Source: Gerris lacustris (lineage: Eukaryota; Arthropoda; Insecta; Hemiptera; Gerridae). Taken from it: 64,000 nucleotides of DNA. The number at the start of each line of letters is the position of its first letter. Positions within the stretch are counted from its first letter, which is position 1. Of this stretch, positions 1 to 11,827 are shown one piece after another. Below the pieces are notes generated by a model. It was not told the origin of the DNA. It saw only the letters and a list, made by a program, of their open reading frames with translations, and did not search any database. A program made the position numbers and the translations under genes. The DNA is taken from the NCBI GenBank assembly GCA_951217055.1, contig OX578280.1, positions 42,349,882 to 42,413,881 of the forward strand, read 5' to 3'.

Positions 1-650
1 TTGTGGATTTTTGAGAAAATGTTATTCTTGTAAAAAACAAAAAAAAAAAAACTTGCATATTCTTAATCCACCAAAAATTGATTATTCACGTTAATTTTTG
101 TACAGGGTATTCAATTTTAGAACATTGAATAAATTATCAAGATTAAACTAGTTATTTTTGATGTTATCAAAAAAATTTCTTTAGAAAAGTGGAGCAGAAT
201 CTCACTATCTGATTTCACTACAAGATGTTTTTTTCAGGTAATATTTCTGCTTTAATGTAACGCTTGGAAAAAAAACACTAACTAGTCTATCTTGTAGGGC
301 AGATAGGTTTATTATTATTTTATTTTTTTGGATCCGATCTCTCCAAGCCCTCAAGTGCCAAAAAAATGTGTTTTTGATAGGGTACCCTGTTATCACGAGT
401 GTACTTTTTTATGTGAAGAAAAATTAAGAGAAAACTTAATTAATTGCAATTTAATTATTACAGACCTTTTCATATGAATACCCCGAATTCGGGTTCTACC
501 TAATTCAGAGTTTTATATTATGAAAATTAAATAAATTATTTACTAATCAAATAATAAGCTAACATAACAAATTACAAAGTTTTGTTTAGCACCACAAGAA
601 GTAATTAATAATTTTAATATTTTTACACCTTACCACAGTATGTACGTACC

Positions 651-861
651 GTTATGAGTTGTGACTTTTGACACTCAGATTTGCCAACCTAAATGAGGAA
701 AAAAATAAAGTCACTAGGCCTGTGGGAGGGGTGGGGTCAGAGACATTTTTCTTTAGGCTAGTTGGCCCGACCTTCTAGAATTCAAAATCCTGAACTCTCA
801 TTGGCTCCCCACCCTAATTTTTCAGATTTTTCCGCACTGTCAAAAGTCACAACTCGTAATG
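651..861. repeat. Small foldback repeat
   Basis: Starts GTTATGAGTTGTGACTTTTG and ends with the near-perfect reverse complement (about 23 bp arms, one mismatch). The interior contains a segment around 781-840 (CTCATTGGCTCC followed by a pyrimidine-rich stretch) that recurs at about 28861-28925 and 47150-47215, so this is one member of a dispersed non-coding family. Confidence 0.6.
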
Positions 862-1614
862 CGCAAACTGTAAAATCAAATATCACAAGAACTTTGATAG
901 TGTTGAAAAAAAAATTATATTAAAGAAAATATCAAACTTCACAATTGTTTTACCACCTTTCTGCGTAAATGTTGACTATTTTTATAAATTCTCCACAAGC
1001 ATTTTGAATGAATGCGCTCAAGGGGAATATTGAAAATGACCAGTGTAATTCTATCCTTTTGCCCATTCACACTAATAAACTTTATGTTTATTGTTGAAAT
1101 GCAGTGTGAACTATTTTTTATTGTTACCTTAGTGTTTATTTTTAGAAAACTATATGAAATTTAATATTTCAGAAAATTAATTAAAATTTAATATTTTAAT
1201 TCTGAACCGCTTTTCTAAATAATATTTTTTAACACCATCAAAAAAGGGTAGTTTACACTTTTAGATTTCAAGAAACTGAACATTCTATTCACAAAATAAA
1301 ATCACTTTAGAGGTTTAAAGAAAAGCAGGTGTTTTTATAAAGAAACATTTTCCCTCTTGGATGTTCTATTTTGGGACTGTATATCAATACTTTTTTGAAA
1401 ATATTAATTTTTATGTATTATTTTTTTTGTATATGCCATGAAAAATATTTAGTCATACATATTTCATTTAGTCAATTAGTGTAGAAATGACTGTCCTGTT
1501 TTATCTTGTGATGATGGTAAGATTTCGTGATTTATGGTGAAGGTTAATTTTACTAAATTATTCGACCACCAATAACTTGTCTTGTTTATATTATAATTAA
1601 TATGAGACCATATA

Positions 1615-2191
1615 GTCCACAGGCCACCATAAGAAGTGAGTCGCTGATTGATAAAGTTTTCTTACCTTATGGAATCGCTTAAGTATGCCGTGTCCACCGA
1701 TGAATTGGCTATATGGCAACTGGGCGCTGGGCCATTTCTTTTTTGTTGACATGCCAAACTTGCCCCTCTGCGGGAACATAGAAAAGAGATAGATAAAGTT
1801 TTGATTTTCACAGGATCGTTTAATTAAATTATTTAAAAAACAGAGGTACACGTGGCCACCGATAAGAGTGGGCCGTTTGGGGTGCCCACCGCCCCAAACA
1901 TATCGCTCTGCGGGGACGTTGAAAAGAAAACGGCCCACTCGTATCGGTGGCCACCTTTACCACTGTTTTTGAAATAATTTAATTAAACGATCCTGTGAAA
2001 ATCAAAACTTTATCTATCTCTTTTCAATGTTCCCGCAGAGGGGCAAGTTTGGCATGTCAACAAAAAATAAATGGCCCAGCGCCCAGTTGCCATATACCCA
2101 ATTCATCGGTGGACACGGCATAAATAAGCGATTCCATAAGGTAAGAAAACTTTATCAATCAGCGACTCACTTCTTATGGTGGCCTGTGGAC
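1615..2191. mobile_element. 577-bp palindromic foldback MITE, copy 1
   Basis: Begins GTCCACAGGCCACCATAAG and ends with its reverse complement; the two arms together form an almost continuous palindrome. It is flanked by TA on each side (1613-1614 and 2192-2193), consistent with TA target-site duplication. A second copy of exactly the same length is at 4985-5561. Open frames across it are by-products of the palindrome and do not look like protein. The superfamily is unassigned; TA duplication suggests Tc1/mariner-type mobilisation. Confidence 0.85.
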
Positions 2192-2384
2192 TAATAGTCT
2201 TTTTTAGCTTCAAGGAAAATTGAAGAGGCTCAGTTTTATTATGTAGGTTCTGAAAATGTGAAACGCAAAATTTCAGTTCTTTGCTTTTATAAATAACTTC
2301 AATTTTTTTATATTTTTTTTAAATTTGCAAATGCTTAGAACTAACACCTGCAAACATTTAAGTTTTTCTGTACATTGTAATTAC

Positions 2385-2542
2385 CTTGCATTCATGTTGG
2401 TTTCTAAAAAAATGCCTGGCACAGATAACAGACTCATTGTGAACACCTTGTTGAGTAAAGGAGGTGATCGTCTCATTACACTTGTCATTACTAACTAATT
2501 TCATATTATGTTGAACCATTTGCGTTGGAATATCCTCACCAT
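2385..2542 (-). CDS. Gene A exon 7
   Basis: Begins after TTTGCAG with phase 1 (codon split G|AT) and ends on a codon boundary at AAG|GTAATT, as in the equivalent exons of B and C. It encodes residues 306-358, including LKLVSNDKCNE-type sequence with the Cys of the 168-182 disulfide region. The exon ends H-E-C-K, where active paralogs have D-T-C-(Q/K), so the Asp at the S1 pocket base is absent. Confidence 0.85.
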
Positions 2543-5500
2543 CTGCAAACATAATACTCTAATAAGTTGAATAGTAAACTATTATAGGTTGGGGATTCGC
2601 CAAATATTTGCTTTTTGCTGACTAGCTGTGATTAGAATGGAGTGACTAGGGAAGCGTTGAAGGCAGCCATAATTAGAAACTTTGGAAGTCAATGGGTGTA
2701 AGTGCCAAAAATCAGTATCTTAGATAAGCATAAAACACCATAGTACCAATATTTTTGTACAACCGTTATTAACGAGTTAAAGATATGTAAAAGCAATTTA
2801 ATAATTTATGAAACAGGACAGGCTAAGAATGGCACTAAAACTCTTGGAAACGAGACTGGACTAGTGTTGCCACCTTTTGAGATTTATAAAAATTAGTCAG
2901 TTCTAGTTTAGAGGTCAGTTGTAGAAGGAGCATAGTGTAAAACTTTATGCTAAATGAAAAAGGAGGAGGCCCTGAATAAAAAAATATAATAATTGGTTTC
3001 GTTTTGTACCAATTCTTTTGGTCCCATGTGTCATTGAAATTGCCTTCCCCCTCTATATTTTTTAACAAATCAATGATAAAATCTACAACAAATCACAGTT
3101 ATTCTTTGTCAAAAAATAAAAATACAGGTTTAGGAGCTTTTTGTGAGAATGAAATATTCCTCCCCTTTTTTAATGATCATCCCTAAAAGCCCAATAAGTA
3201 TGAAGAATTGTTAGATAATTTATTGATTTGAGCTAGACTTGGGAATGGTTTGAGGCTTTGGAGTAGTTTCATGAAACTTCGGATAGTTTCATTATGTTTA
3301 CAAATTTATAATAATATTATATTTATATTTATTCATTATAATAATCTGTTCAAAAGTTATAGCTAAAACAAACTTGTTAATGGCCTTTATCTTGAAACGG
3401 TTAGACTTAGACTGATTATTCTGGTTAAGCAACTCGTCCGATTTGCTAAATTGCCTAGGGACCTTTTGTGTGTACTAAAAACTAAACACACACTTGGCAA
3501 CTTTATTTACTATGAACCTTCCAACCTTTCTACATGCTCTTTGTATTGCTCTTGTAGTTGTATCACTTGAAGCTAAGCGCCTCCTATCTTATTTTGTCTT
3601 ATAGTCTATCATGACGAGGTATTCCAATGAACTGCAGTGAATAGGGACGTCATACTGCCTTAATAAACTTACCCTGATTACTTTGGACCAAGAAGGGAAA
3701 CTTGATTATGTCCGGCACTGGACTGGCTGTGTAGACACAGGCAGGGTGTATCGTTGGACCGAACTCCACGTCCTTCTCCAACTTCAGCAAAGCTATGTTT
3801 GCATTGTATAACGATCGTTTATCGTATTCGGGATGTTCAACTCTTTCAATCACTCTGTATACTTGCGGAGTGGAATCTCTGTCACCCTCACCAAACTTCA
3901 CCCACTGTGTTGAGGACCTGCTAACAGAAAAACAAACTGGTTAACAATTAAATAAATGTTTTGTTAGTAAAGTGCAAATTAATTCCGATTACATCTTACA
4001 AAATATAATGTATAAACTAAAATTAAATAACTGTGAATATAATAAAGAAGAGTGTATGTTTGATTGTTTGTCCTTTATACAAATCTACAGTTTTATTCCA
4101 AGCTTGATGAAATTTGGCCCACATCACCTTCAAAACAAGAAGGTCACTATCTACAATCTACATGAAATTTCGATAAACCACCCCGTCCCCGGGTAAAGCG
4201 ATACAGCACTTAAAGTTGGTAGCTGACCTTTATTTGAAGGTTAATATTGTGAGAAAAACGGTTAAATCTATCGAAAAATGGATTGCACCAGCAGAAACTG
4301 ACATTGAAAGATTGAAGATCTTTTGACTTTTTGTCGTATCTCTATTGGTAATACACTATAGAGGGTGTTAGATTTTTTGATTTTAGGTAAATTTTGTACA
4401 TTTTCTACACGATATTTATACATATATGTAGGACAGCTAGAATCATACTTATTGCCAATATTCGATCATTCTAGCTTACCTATAACTATTGAAAAACTAA
4501 AATAATGAGTGAAAAATGTGGAAAACTTACTCAAAATCTAGTTAGTTTCTAGCTCAATCTGTATAAGGTATAAATGACGGCCAAAAAGTCATGTAGGACC
4601 AAAGTGGTAGACCTTTTCAACTTCGATAAGCTTGCCATACAAAGAAGAGTGTCTGAGGGGTTTGTCTTTTATACAAATGTTCAGTTATACTCCGAGCTCA
4701 TCCAAAAAAAAAAAAAAACACTTTGATTTAAAGTGGGTTACTAAGATTTCAACGAAATTATCTCTGTTTAGGTGTTTTCAAGAACATTTGAGTGTTTTTT
4801 TGCTGGGTGTCTGTCTGTGTCACGCATAAGTCCCACAGCTTTTAAGCTCGAGATTTGAAACTTGGTACAAAAATCAGACCTTACATTTAGTTGTGCCACC
4901 CGGATAATCATAAACTTTTGATGTCAATAACCAATTTTGTTGAGTCAGCAAAATTCGTACAAAAATTGAAACTGTTTCCTATTAGTCCACAGGCCACCAT
5001 AAGAAGTGAGTCGCTGATTGATAAAGTTTTCTTACCTTATGGAATCGCTTATTTATGCCTTGTCCACCGATGAATTGGGTATATGGCAACTGGGCGCTGG
5101 GCCATTTCTTTTTTGTTGACATGCCAAACTTGCCCTTCTGCGGGAACATTGAAAAGAGATAGATAAAGTTTTGATTTTCACAGGATCGTTTAATTAAATT
5201 ATTTAAAAAACAGTGGTAAAGGTGGCCACCGATAAGAGATGGCCGTTTTCTTTTCAACGTCCCCGCAAAGCGATATGTTTGGGGCGGTGGACACCCCAAA
5301 AGGCCCACTCGTATCGGTGGCCACCTTTACCACTGTTTTTTAAATAATTTAATTAAACGATCCTGTGAAAATCAAAACTTTATCTATCTCTTTTCAATGT
5401 TCCCGCAGAAGGGCAAGTTTTGTATGTCAACAAAAAAGAAATGGCCCAGCGCCCAGTTGCCATATACCCAATTCATCGGTGGACAAGGCATAAATAAGCG

Positions 5501-8112
5501 ATTCCATAAGGTAAGAAAACTTTATCAATCAGCGACTCACTTCTTATGGTGGCCTGTGGACTATATAGCACTGAAATTTGCACCAATTTTAGCTCTTAAC
5601 AAGAAAAATATTTTTAAAATATCGACTTTTGAACTTTGAAACTTTATCACTAAATAATTTCAGAACTATTTCGAGACAATCGCACCAATTATTCCTCTCT
5701 ATAAGATAAAAATAATGTCCCTATATTTCAACAAAATATCTGCCATTTTGGTTATTATTTGGTAAGGAAAAGTTCCGAGCCCCGCGTTCGATTTTTTTAA
5801 ATCTACTCCAAAATGAAAACTCTTTAGGCGTAGACGAAGAATATAAATATTATATATATTTTTTAATTGGTTATTTATCATGCTTGATAATCAAATGCTT
5901 CTTAACTGCGATGGACAGGTTATTTTATTAATAATACTGATTCTTTTCTATAAAGGCTTTGGAAAAGAAAGTATAAAGACGTTTCATTTTATCGCTATAG
6001 GCCTACATGATAATAGGAAACCTAGCCACTGACTCCTTTTATAAAGTTAGTGTTGAAATTTAATTATATATTCGGCAATTGTTTATAACCTGAACGAAAC
6101 ACTGCGCAAGAGCAAGAGGAAGGAAGGATGGGGAAAATAATAAATTGCAATTTTGAGAAGCAAGGTGTGCATATATTATCCTTTAGTATCTTAGATATGC
6201 ACTTATTTGGTTCTTTTAGGGGTAAAATGGCCGCAATTTTGGAAGCGCACATACATTTGCGAACCAAATTTCAATACCTTTAAAATTATACCCAACTTCA
6301 AATTTTTGAAAAATAAAAGTTTTGGGTCTCCATAGTTACGGCCCCCTAAAATTTCTAAAATTTTAATTTTTATATTATCTCCCGGAAATATCATTGGACC
6401 ACAGAGATGTATATTTTTGTATTTTTCCATATTTTTAGGACCGGTCCTAATGGGGTAGTGCGGAATTTTTTTTTGCGTTTTGTTTTAATTTTTTGGAGGG
6501 TAAAATGACCGCCATTTGGAAACGCGATGTATATTTGTAATCCAAATTTGAATACCTTTAAAATGATTCCCAACTTAAAAATTACAAAAAATTATAAAAT
6601 ATTGCGATCAATTGATCGCTGATCGTAGAAATTTTGAGTGGTTAAGTTTGCAACATTTTTTCGGTTTTTGGGCAAAACAATTTAACTTGTGTACCAAATT
6701 TCAAATCTGTAGCTTTTAGTAGGTCGGGAGATATACTCCAAGATGCGACGGACGGACGGACGAACTACCAAAAGCATAAGGGTTTCTAGGATGACCTCGA
6801 CCAAAAAGGAGACCAAAGCTATTAAATTATTTAGTAATTTACGGAATTATTCTATAGTTCCAATTTTTGCCATCAATTGTAGATATCACATAAGTACGCA
6901 GTAGTAGTAATGTAAACACTATGAACATTATGAAGTTATGTAGATATTATATTACTTGAATTTCCTGGGGGGTTGTGAACAGATGGCTGATGTGATAACA
7001 AATCTTTCACTGATAAGAATTCCTGCACATATCCAAATCTTCTTTTCTTCGCCTTCGCCATACCCTATTAGAGCCTGTTAACAGAACAACCAGGTAACAT
7101 TATAAAGTTTATCATAGTAGCTACAGCACCTAGTATTGATATGGACTTCAGACGATTTTTATAAAGTTTTATTGAAATCTGTTCATCAGAACGTAAGATA
7201 TTGTTCAAAACGTGTTTGTATGTAAGATATTGTCATTCTCTTCCTTCTAGTCGCAAGCCAAATTAAAATACCCTTAACAGAATTTTAAACTTTCTAGTGA
7301 TACCTTTAATAATCCAAACTCAGAAAAAATATACAGAAGCCCCACAAAGGGGATTGAAATTTATTTAACGTAAATGCGTCATGTGGGGTGTTTAATGGAA
7401 GAGGGGACGCCCTGAGTACAAATATTTATGTACATAAATAATTGGTTTCGTTTCTGTACCAATTCATCTTTGGTGGATCTTAAATGGTCGCCATCTTAAA
7501 ACAGCTGGGCCGATTTTCCTGGTTAACGAACAAGTACGACTTGTTAAATTGGCGACGTACCCTTTGCGTGGAATGAAAGCACATGCTTGGTTCTTTAATA
7601 CTTTACTATTATTATGTACAAAACAGTCAACTCAATCATCATATTACTGTTCCAAAAAATTCGGAGCTTCAATTTTTTTTATCGCTTCATTTTGACAGCT
7701 GAAAAACATATTGAAGATCGGCAACGAGATCGTTGTCGCGTTAATAGATATTCAGGGTCAATTTTTGTGAATATCTCGCTTCCTCTGGCTCGGAGACCAA
7801 TTAAGGATCAGATCAAAATTGAAGATTATAAAATTTCATACATGAAACATAATGTTTGTTTTTTACGTACAACGAACTACTTGGATAATAAAGTGCTCCG
7901 AAGTTTCCACAGAAGGCGTAACAACGACCAATAACTTTGGATTTTCCCCTAGGCAGCTCCACTGCGAGCGGAACTTCGACAAAAAAGTATTGAATCGTTT
8001 AAAAAGAGTCGCGTCGAAGAGAGTCCGAGTACATCGCAATGCACGAATAAAAGAATGACGTTCGATTTTAAAAAAATTGTGTATGTTTTGTGTCGAACTA
8101 GGCAGCGATGAA

Positions 8113-8167
<55 letters not shown>

Positions 8168-11100
8168 AAATAGATGGAGCCTTTATAATGTATTAAGTAC
8201 ATCTACATTCAAAGACTCTGTGGACTGTGGTCAAAGCAGTGGACGCACGTGGTGATCAATACGGTAAGTTAGTAAAAACATCGTGTCAACTTCGAGTTTG
8301 ATTTATTGAGTCTGTTTCACGCGTTCTAAAACCTACACCTGGTGGTTAAAAGAGCCGTCCAAAAGAAGAAAAAAGTCGCTGTTGGTTTATTTAAAAAAAA
8401 AAAAATTATATATATAACATTTTTGTCTCGTCAAATTTATTTTTCCGGTCCTAAAAATTAATTTAAAATTTGAAGCTTATGTTGTTGAGTGTTGCATATG
8501 AATTCATGGAGGGGTGACTCTATCCGACAAACTTAGCCTGTATTTTGTTCCTCAACTTTCTCCTTTTCAAGAATATTGATTGAATATAATTTACTCACCT
8601 GATGTCGGTATTCTTGTGGGGAAGCTCTGGGAATAGTTAGGAGACTTTCCACTCCACAAGAGTCTACTTTAACAACTGCAGTTGGATCGCGTGGACTCTG
8701 TACTTGCTGGAACACTGCTTTACTGTAATCAGCGCACTCTGTAACATAATGTTACGAATTAATGTTAACAAACAGATAAATTTCAGTTACGGGTTTCACC
8801 GGTCTTTGTTTTTATCTCCATGTTCTATGTGAATCAGCTAATAAATCAGTTTGACTAATACTCAAATATTTTCCCCAATCAGAAGTGGATTAGGGCTAAC
8901 TAGGTACAGTGTTTAAGTAAATGCGTTTGCAGAGACGATATAGTGTTCAAGTAGCTCAGTAGCTCGATTCTTAATGCCTTATACGGCCTTTCCGTGCTCC
9001 ACACGCTGAACAAGACGACCCATTCCATTCTTTAATTTCTTGTCAATGAAGATTCTTTTTCGTCCTTGCAATACCAAGAAGAATCTTTGATGTTCCTACA
9101 AGAAGATCTTCTAATTTCAGTGAACTTTTTTCTTGGCAGAAAAACTGACCATAAAACATCTAGCCTTTGTCCCGCATCAATCCACTGAATCACTTCAGAC
9201 TGTATTGAAAAACATAAATATTATATGATCCCACTAGGAATCAAAGCAGGTCCAAACAACCAAACTTTTAAAGTCAAATTGTAAGTTGTTACCGCAAGTT
9301 CGTAAGTTATCAAATGAGGATATCCCTACCGGAGGTAGACGAAGATATATATATATACAACAGACGTAGGATATGGGAAAAAACCCGTGGGACGGGGGTG
9401 TCAGGTGTAAAGAAAGCGAAGAAACAAAGAGAAGAGTGCACAAAGAAGAAGATGATACAATGATGGGAATCATCTTCTTCTTTGCGCACTTTTCCCTTTG
9501 TTTCTTCGCTTTCTTTACACCTGACACCCCCGTCCCCCAAAAAAGGTTTTTTCCCATATCCTACACGTCTGTTGTATATATATCTTCGTCTACCTCCACC
9601 TTTCCAACTTCATTCTCTCATGTAGACTCGATGAGTGCTACGAGAGACTTCGACTCTGCTGATGATGGCGTTTAGCCGAAACCGGTCCAGTGATCCCCAG
9701 ATCAAGCAAGTATCGACGATCCCTATCCTCATTTGATAACTAAACTTTTATTTATTTATACTGACTTATTTGACCATTCTACACAAGTCACGCTAATTGA
9801 CAGAATATTTTAATTTTTTTAGCCACTTAAACCCATTCAACTCGTAATTAATATCAAGACTGGAAATATTGCATGCTACATGCTATTTAAATTGATGAAT
9901 CTTTTATGATGTATAAAAAGGCCAATACGCCAGCGATAGATTTTCCAAAGCAGCTCGCTGCACTCTTTTAAATATAATATATAGATGTCCACCAGGGTAT
10001 ACTTCATGTATGCAGTATTACCTTTACCTTTCTACAGTTATGAGTTATGACCCAAGGTCCTAATATTGCCCCCAGTTCTATGCTGTAGCTGTGGGCTCAA
10101 CGATACATCGATAATTTTTTTAGATTTTATTTTTTAAATTGACTAACTAACTCTAATACACAATTATTTGAGAAATTTATCAGAAAGAATAAGTTGTTAC
10201 TCTGTGCAGCCTTGTGTGTAGAAGAAAGGAATTTAGACTGCGGTGTCTGTTGAGCCTCCCTTATAGCATTTACTGAATACTCCTCAGTTGCAGACCTCTT
10301 TCCTATTCTACCTCGTGGACAGCACAATAACTGCAAAAAAAAATATATATTAGAGGTAGTATGCTTGCATCAGATATATTAAATGCACCTCAATAGCATG
10401 TAAAGTAATTTTGTGGGTTTGATTTATAACAGTGGTCTCAACCACCGGTCCCTGAAAAATGTTCGCCGGTCTTCAGAAAAATAAGATTTTTAAATTAATT
10501 AAAATGTGAATTATGAGTTTTAAATATTAGGTGCAGTTGAGGTTATAAAAGTGATAAAGATAATTCATTCAAATATTTCGTCCCATGAGGGACATTTTCA
10601 GATCTGTTATATGGTTATGCATGAAGTTTCCAATTTGATTGGTACAAAGTAAATACTCAGTGGTACCTCCAGAGGGGGAGGCAGGGGCCATACCCCCCCC
10701 CCCCCCCCCCCGAGATTTTTTCCACTCGACAGTTTAGTAGTTTTGTGTTTAGCATCCAACCCACATTTCCCACGCCATTATTTCCATAGTATTTTAATAA
10801 TATGTATTTCTATCTCCATAATATTATCTCCACTTTCCAAAAAAGCATTAAAAGTCACATCAGAATCATACCTTGGTCAAGAAAATTATAGATTAACGTT
10901 TATTGGTTTCTTTCAAAGGCTTTACGTTTAGGTTTAGGACTAGGAAAATTTCTGTGATGAAGACTTGTTCCCAATTATCAAGTCAATGCTGAAATTCCCG
11001 CTACTCTACCAGTAAGCAACCCCTCTGCTGAAAGATCATTCTCATCATTACGTTCAGTGAAGACACGCTTCTTTCCAGGATATGTGAAGATCGGCTCTCT

Positions 11101-11772
11101 GGGTTGTGTTTACTACATGGCCGCACAAAGATTTGGTCATTGGTACTAAAAAAGTTATTGATCGATTCTCCAATGGAATAAAAGCGGCTTGAATATTTAA
11201 TTTAAAAATTTTTATGAAATAATGTTGCAAAATAATGTTTTTAAAAATAAACATTTTCTTTCAACTAAATTGATTAGTTATTTCCTGAACTTAAAATTAT
11301 CAATAATAATTAAACTCTTCTAGTGTTTTAAATTTATATTAATAAATCATAGTAAGAACTGGAAAACCCTAGGTTGGTCATGGTTACAATACATTTTTTA
11401 CTTTGATGAATCCTACTTTCATTTTGTAACAAGAGCTACAGCTATAGGCGGTATACATATAATCAAGTGTAAAGGTATTGAAAATGTTAAACTGATTTTT
11501 TCGTAATTCATTTTTAAATATACTGCACAAACGTTAGGAATAAAAAATCTTAAAACACGTTTTCAGCATTCAAATTTAAAATAATTAATATAAAAATGCC
11601 AATTTTTCTAAAACTGGTCTTATTTTCAACTTTTTTTTTTTGTTTCTGTATTCTTCACCTTAGTTGTAGCTATGTGCAAAATTTGGGGAAGATGGAAGAT
11701 TGAATAACGATAAGTGGTTCAAAATTGGGGTAATAGGTGTGCGATGAAACTTAAAAAGCAAATAAATTTGAC

Positions 11773-11827
<55 letters not shown>

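Larger units (their letters stand above)
1..2384. other. Gene A last intron / left flank, no exon seen
   Basis: Repeat-rich AT-rich DNA to the left of the last visible exon of gene A. I looked on the minus strand for the final protease exon (GDSGGP-type motif, [12 protein letters not shown] motif), which lies 0.9 to 1.6 kb downstream in the two paralogs, and did not find it. It holds one foldback repeat (651-861) and one palindromic MITE (1615-2191), listed separately. Confidence 0.6.
3918..6955 (-). other. Gene A intron 5, repeat-filled
   Basis: A 3.0-kb intron made mainly of repeats: an interspersed repeat (4840-6050) interrupted by MITE copy 2 (4985-5561), and a 6060-6830 stretch of dispersed sequence with CCAAATTT(C/G)AA motifs and a (GGAC)n-like run near 6745-6765. 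The same GACGGACGGAC style recurs as its complement near 14541-14556. No exon seen. Confidence 0.5.
7075..8598 (-). other. Gene A intron 4
   Basis: Holds a diverged dispersed repeat (7395-7575), a stretch of higher GC (about 7690-8280) with a plus-strand splice-donor-like site, and a GA microsatellite (8115-8163). These are listed separately. No minus-strand exon seen. Confidence 0.5.
8739..10200 (-). other. Gene A intron 3
   Basis: Contains the foldback element 9306-9740 with its hammerhead-like core. The remaining sequence (8739-9305 and 9741-10200) shows nothing I can name. Confidence 0.5.

Noticed and set aside
1597..1938. Open minus-strand frame of 113 codons inside MITE copy 1, with a look-alike at 4982-5308
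   Set aside because: Same peptide arises on both arms of a palindromic element; no domain, no splice context. By-product of the foldback.
1..2384. Last exon of gene A (Ser195 region) within the window
   Set aside because: No GxSGGP-type, YPGVYT-type or W-I-type block on the minus strand; probably lies beyond the left edge.
9234..9675. Overlapping open frames on both strands rich in charged and Phe-rich runs
   Set aside because: They are mirror readings of the inverted repeat 9306-9740, not genes.
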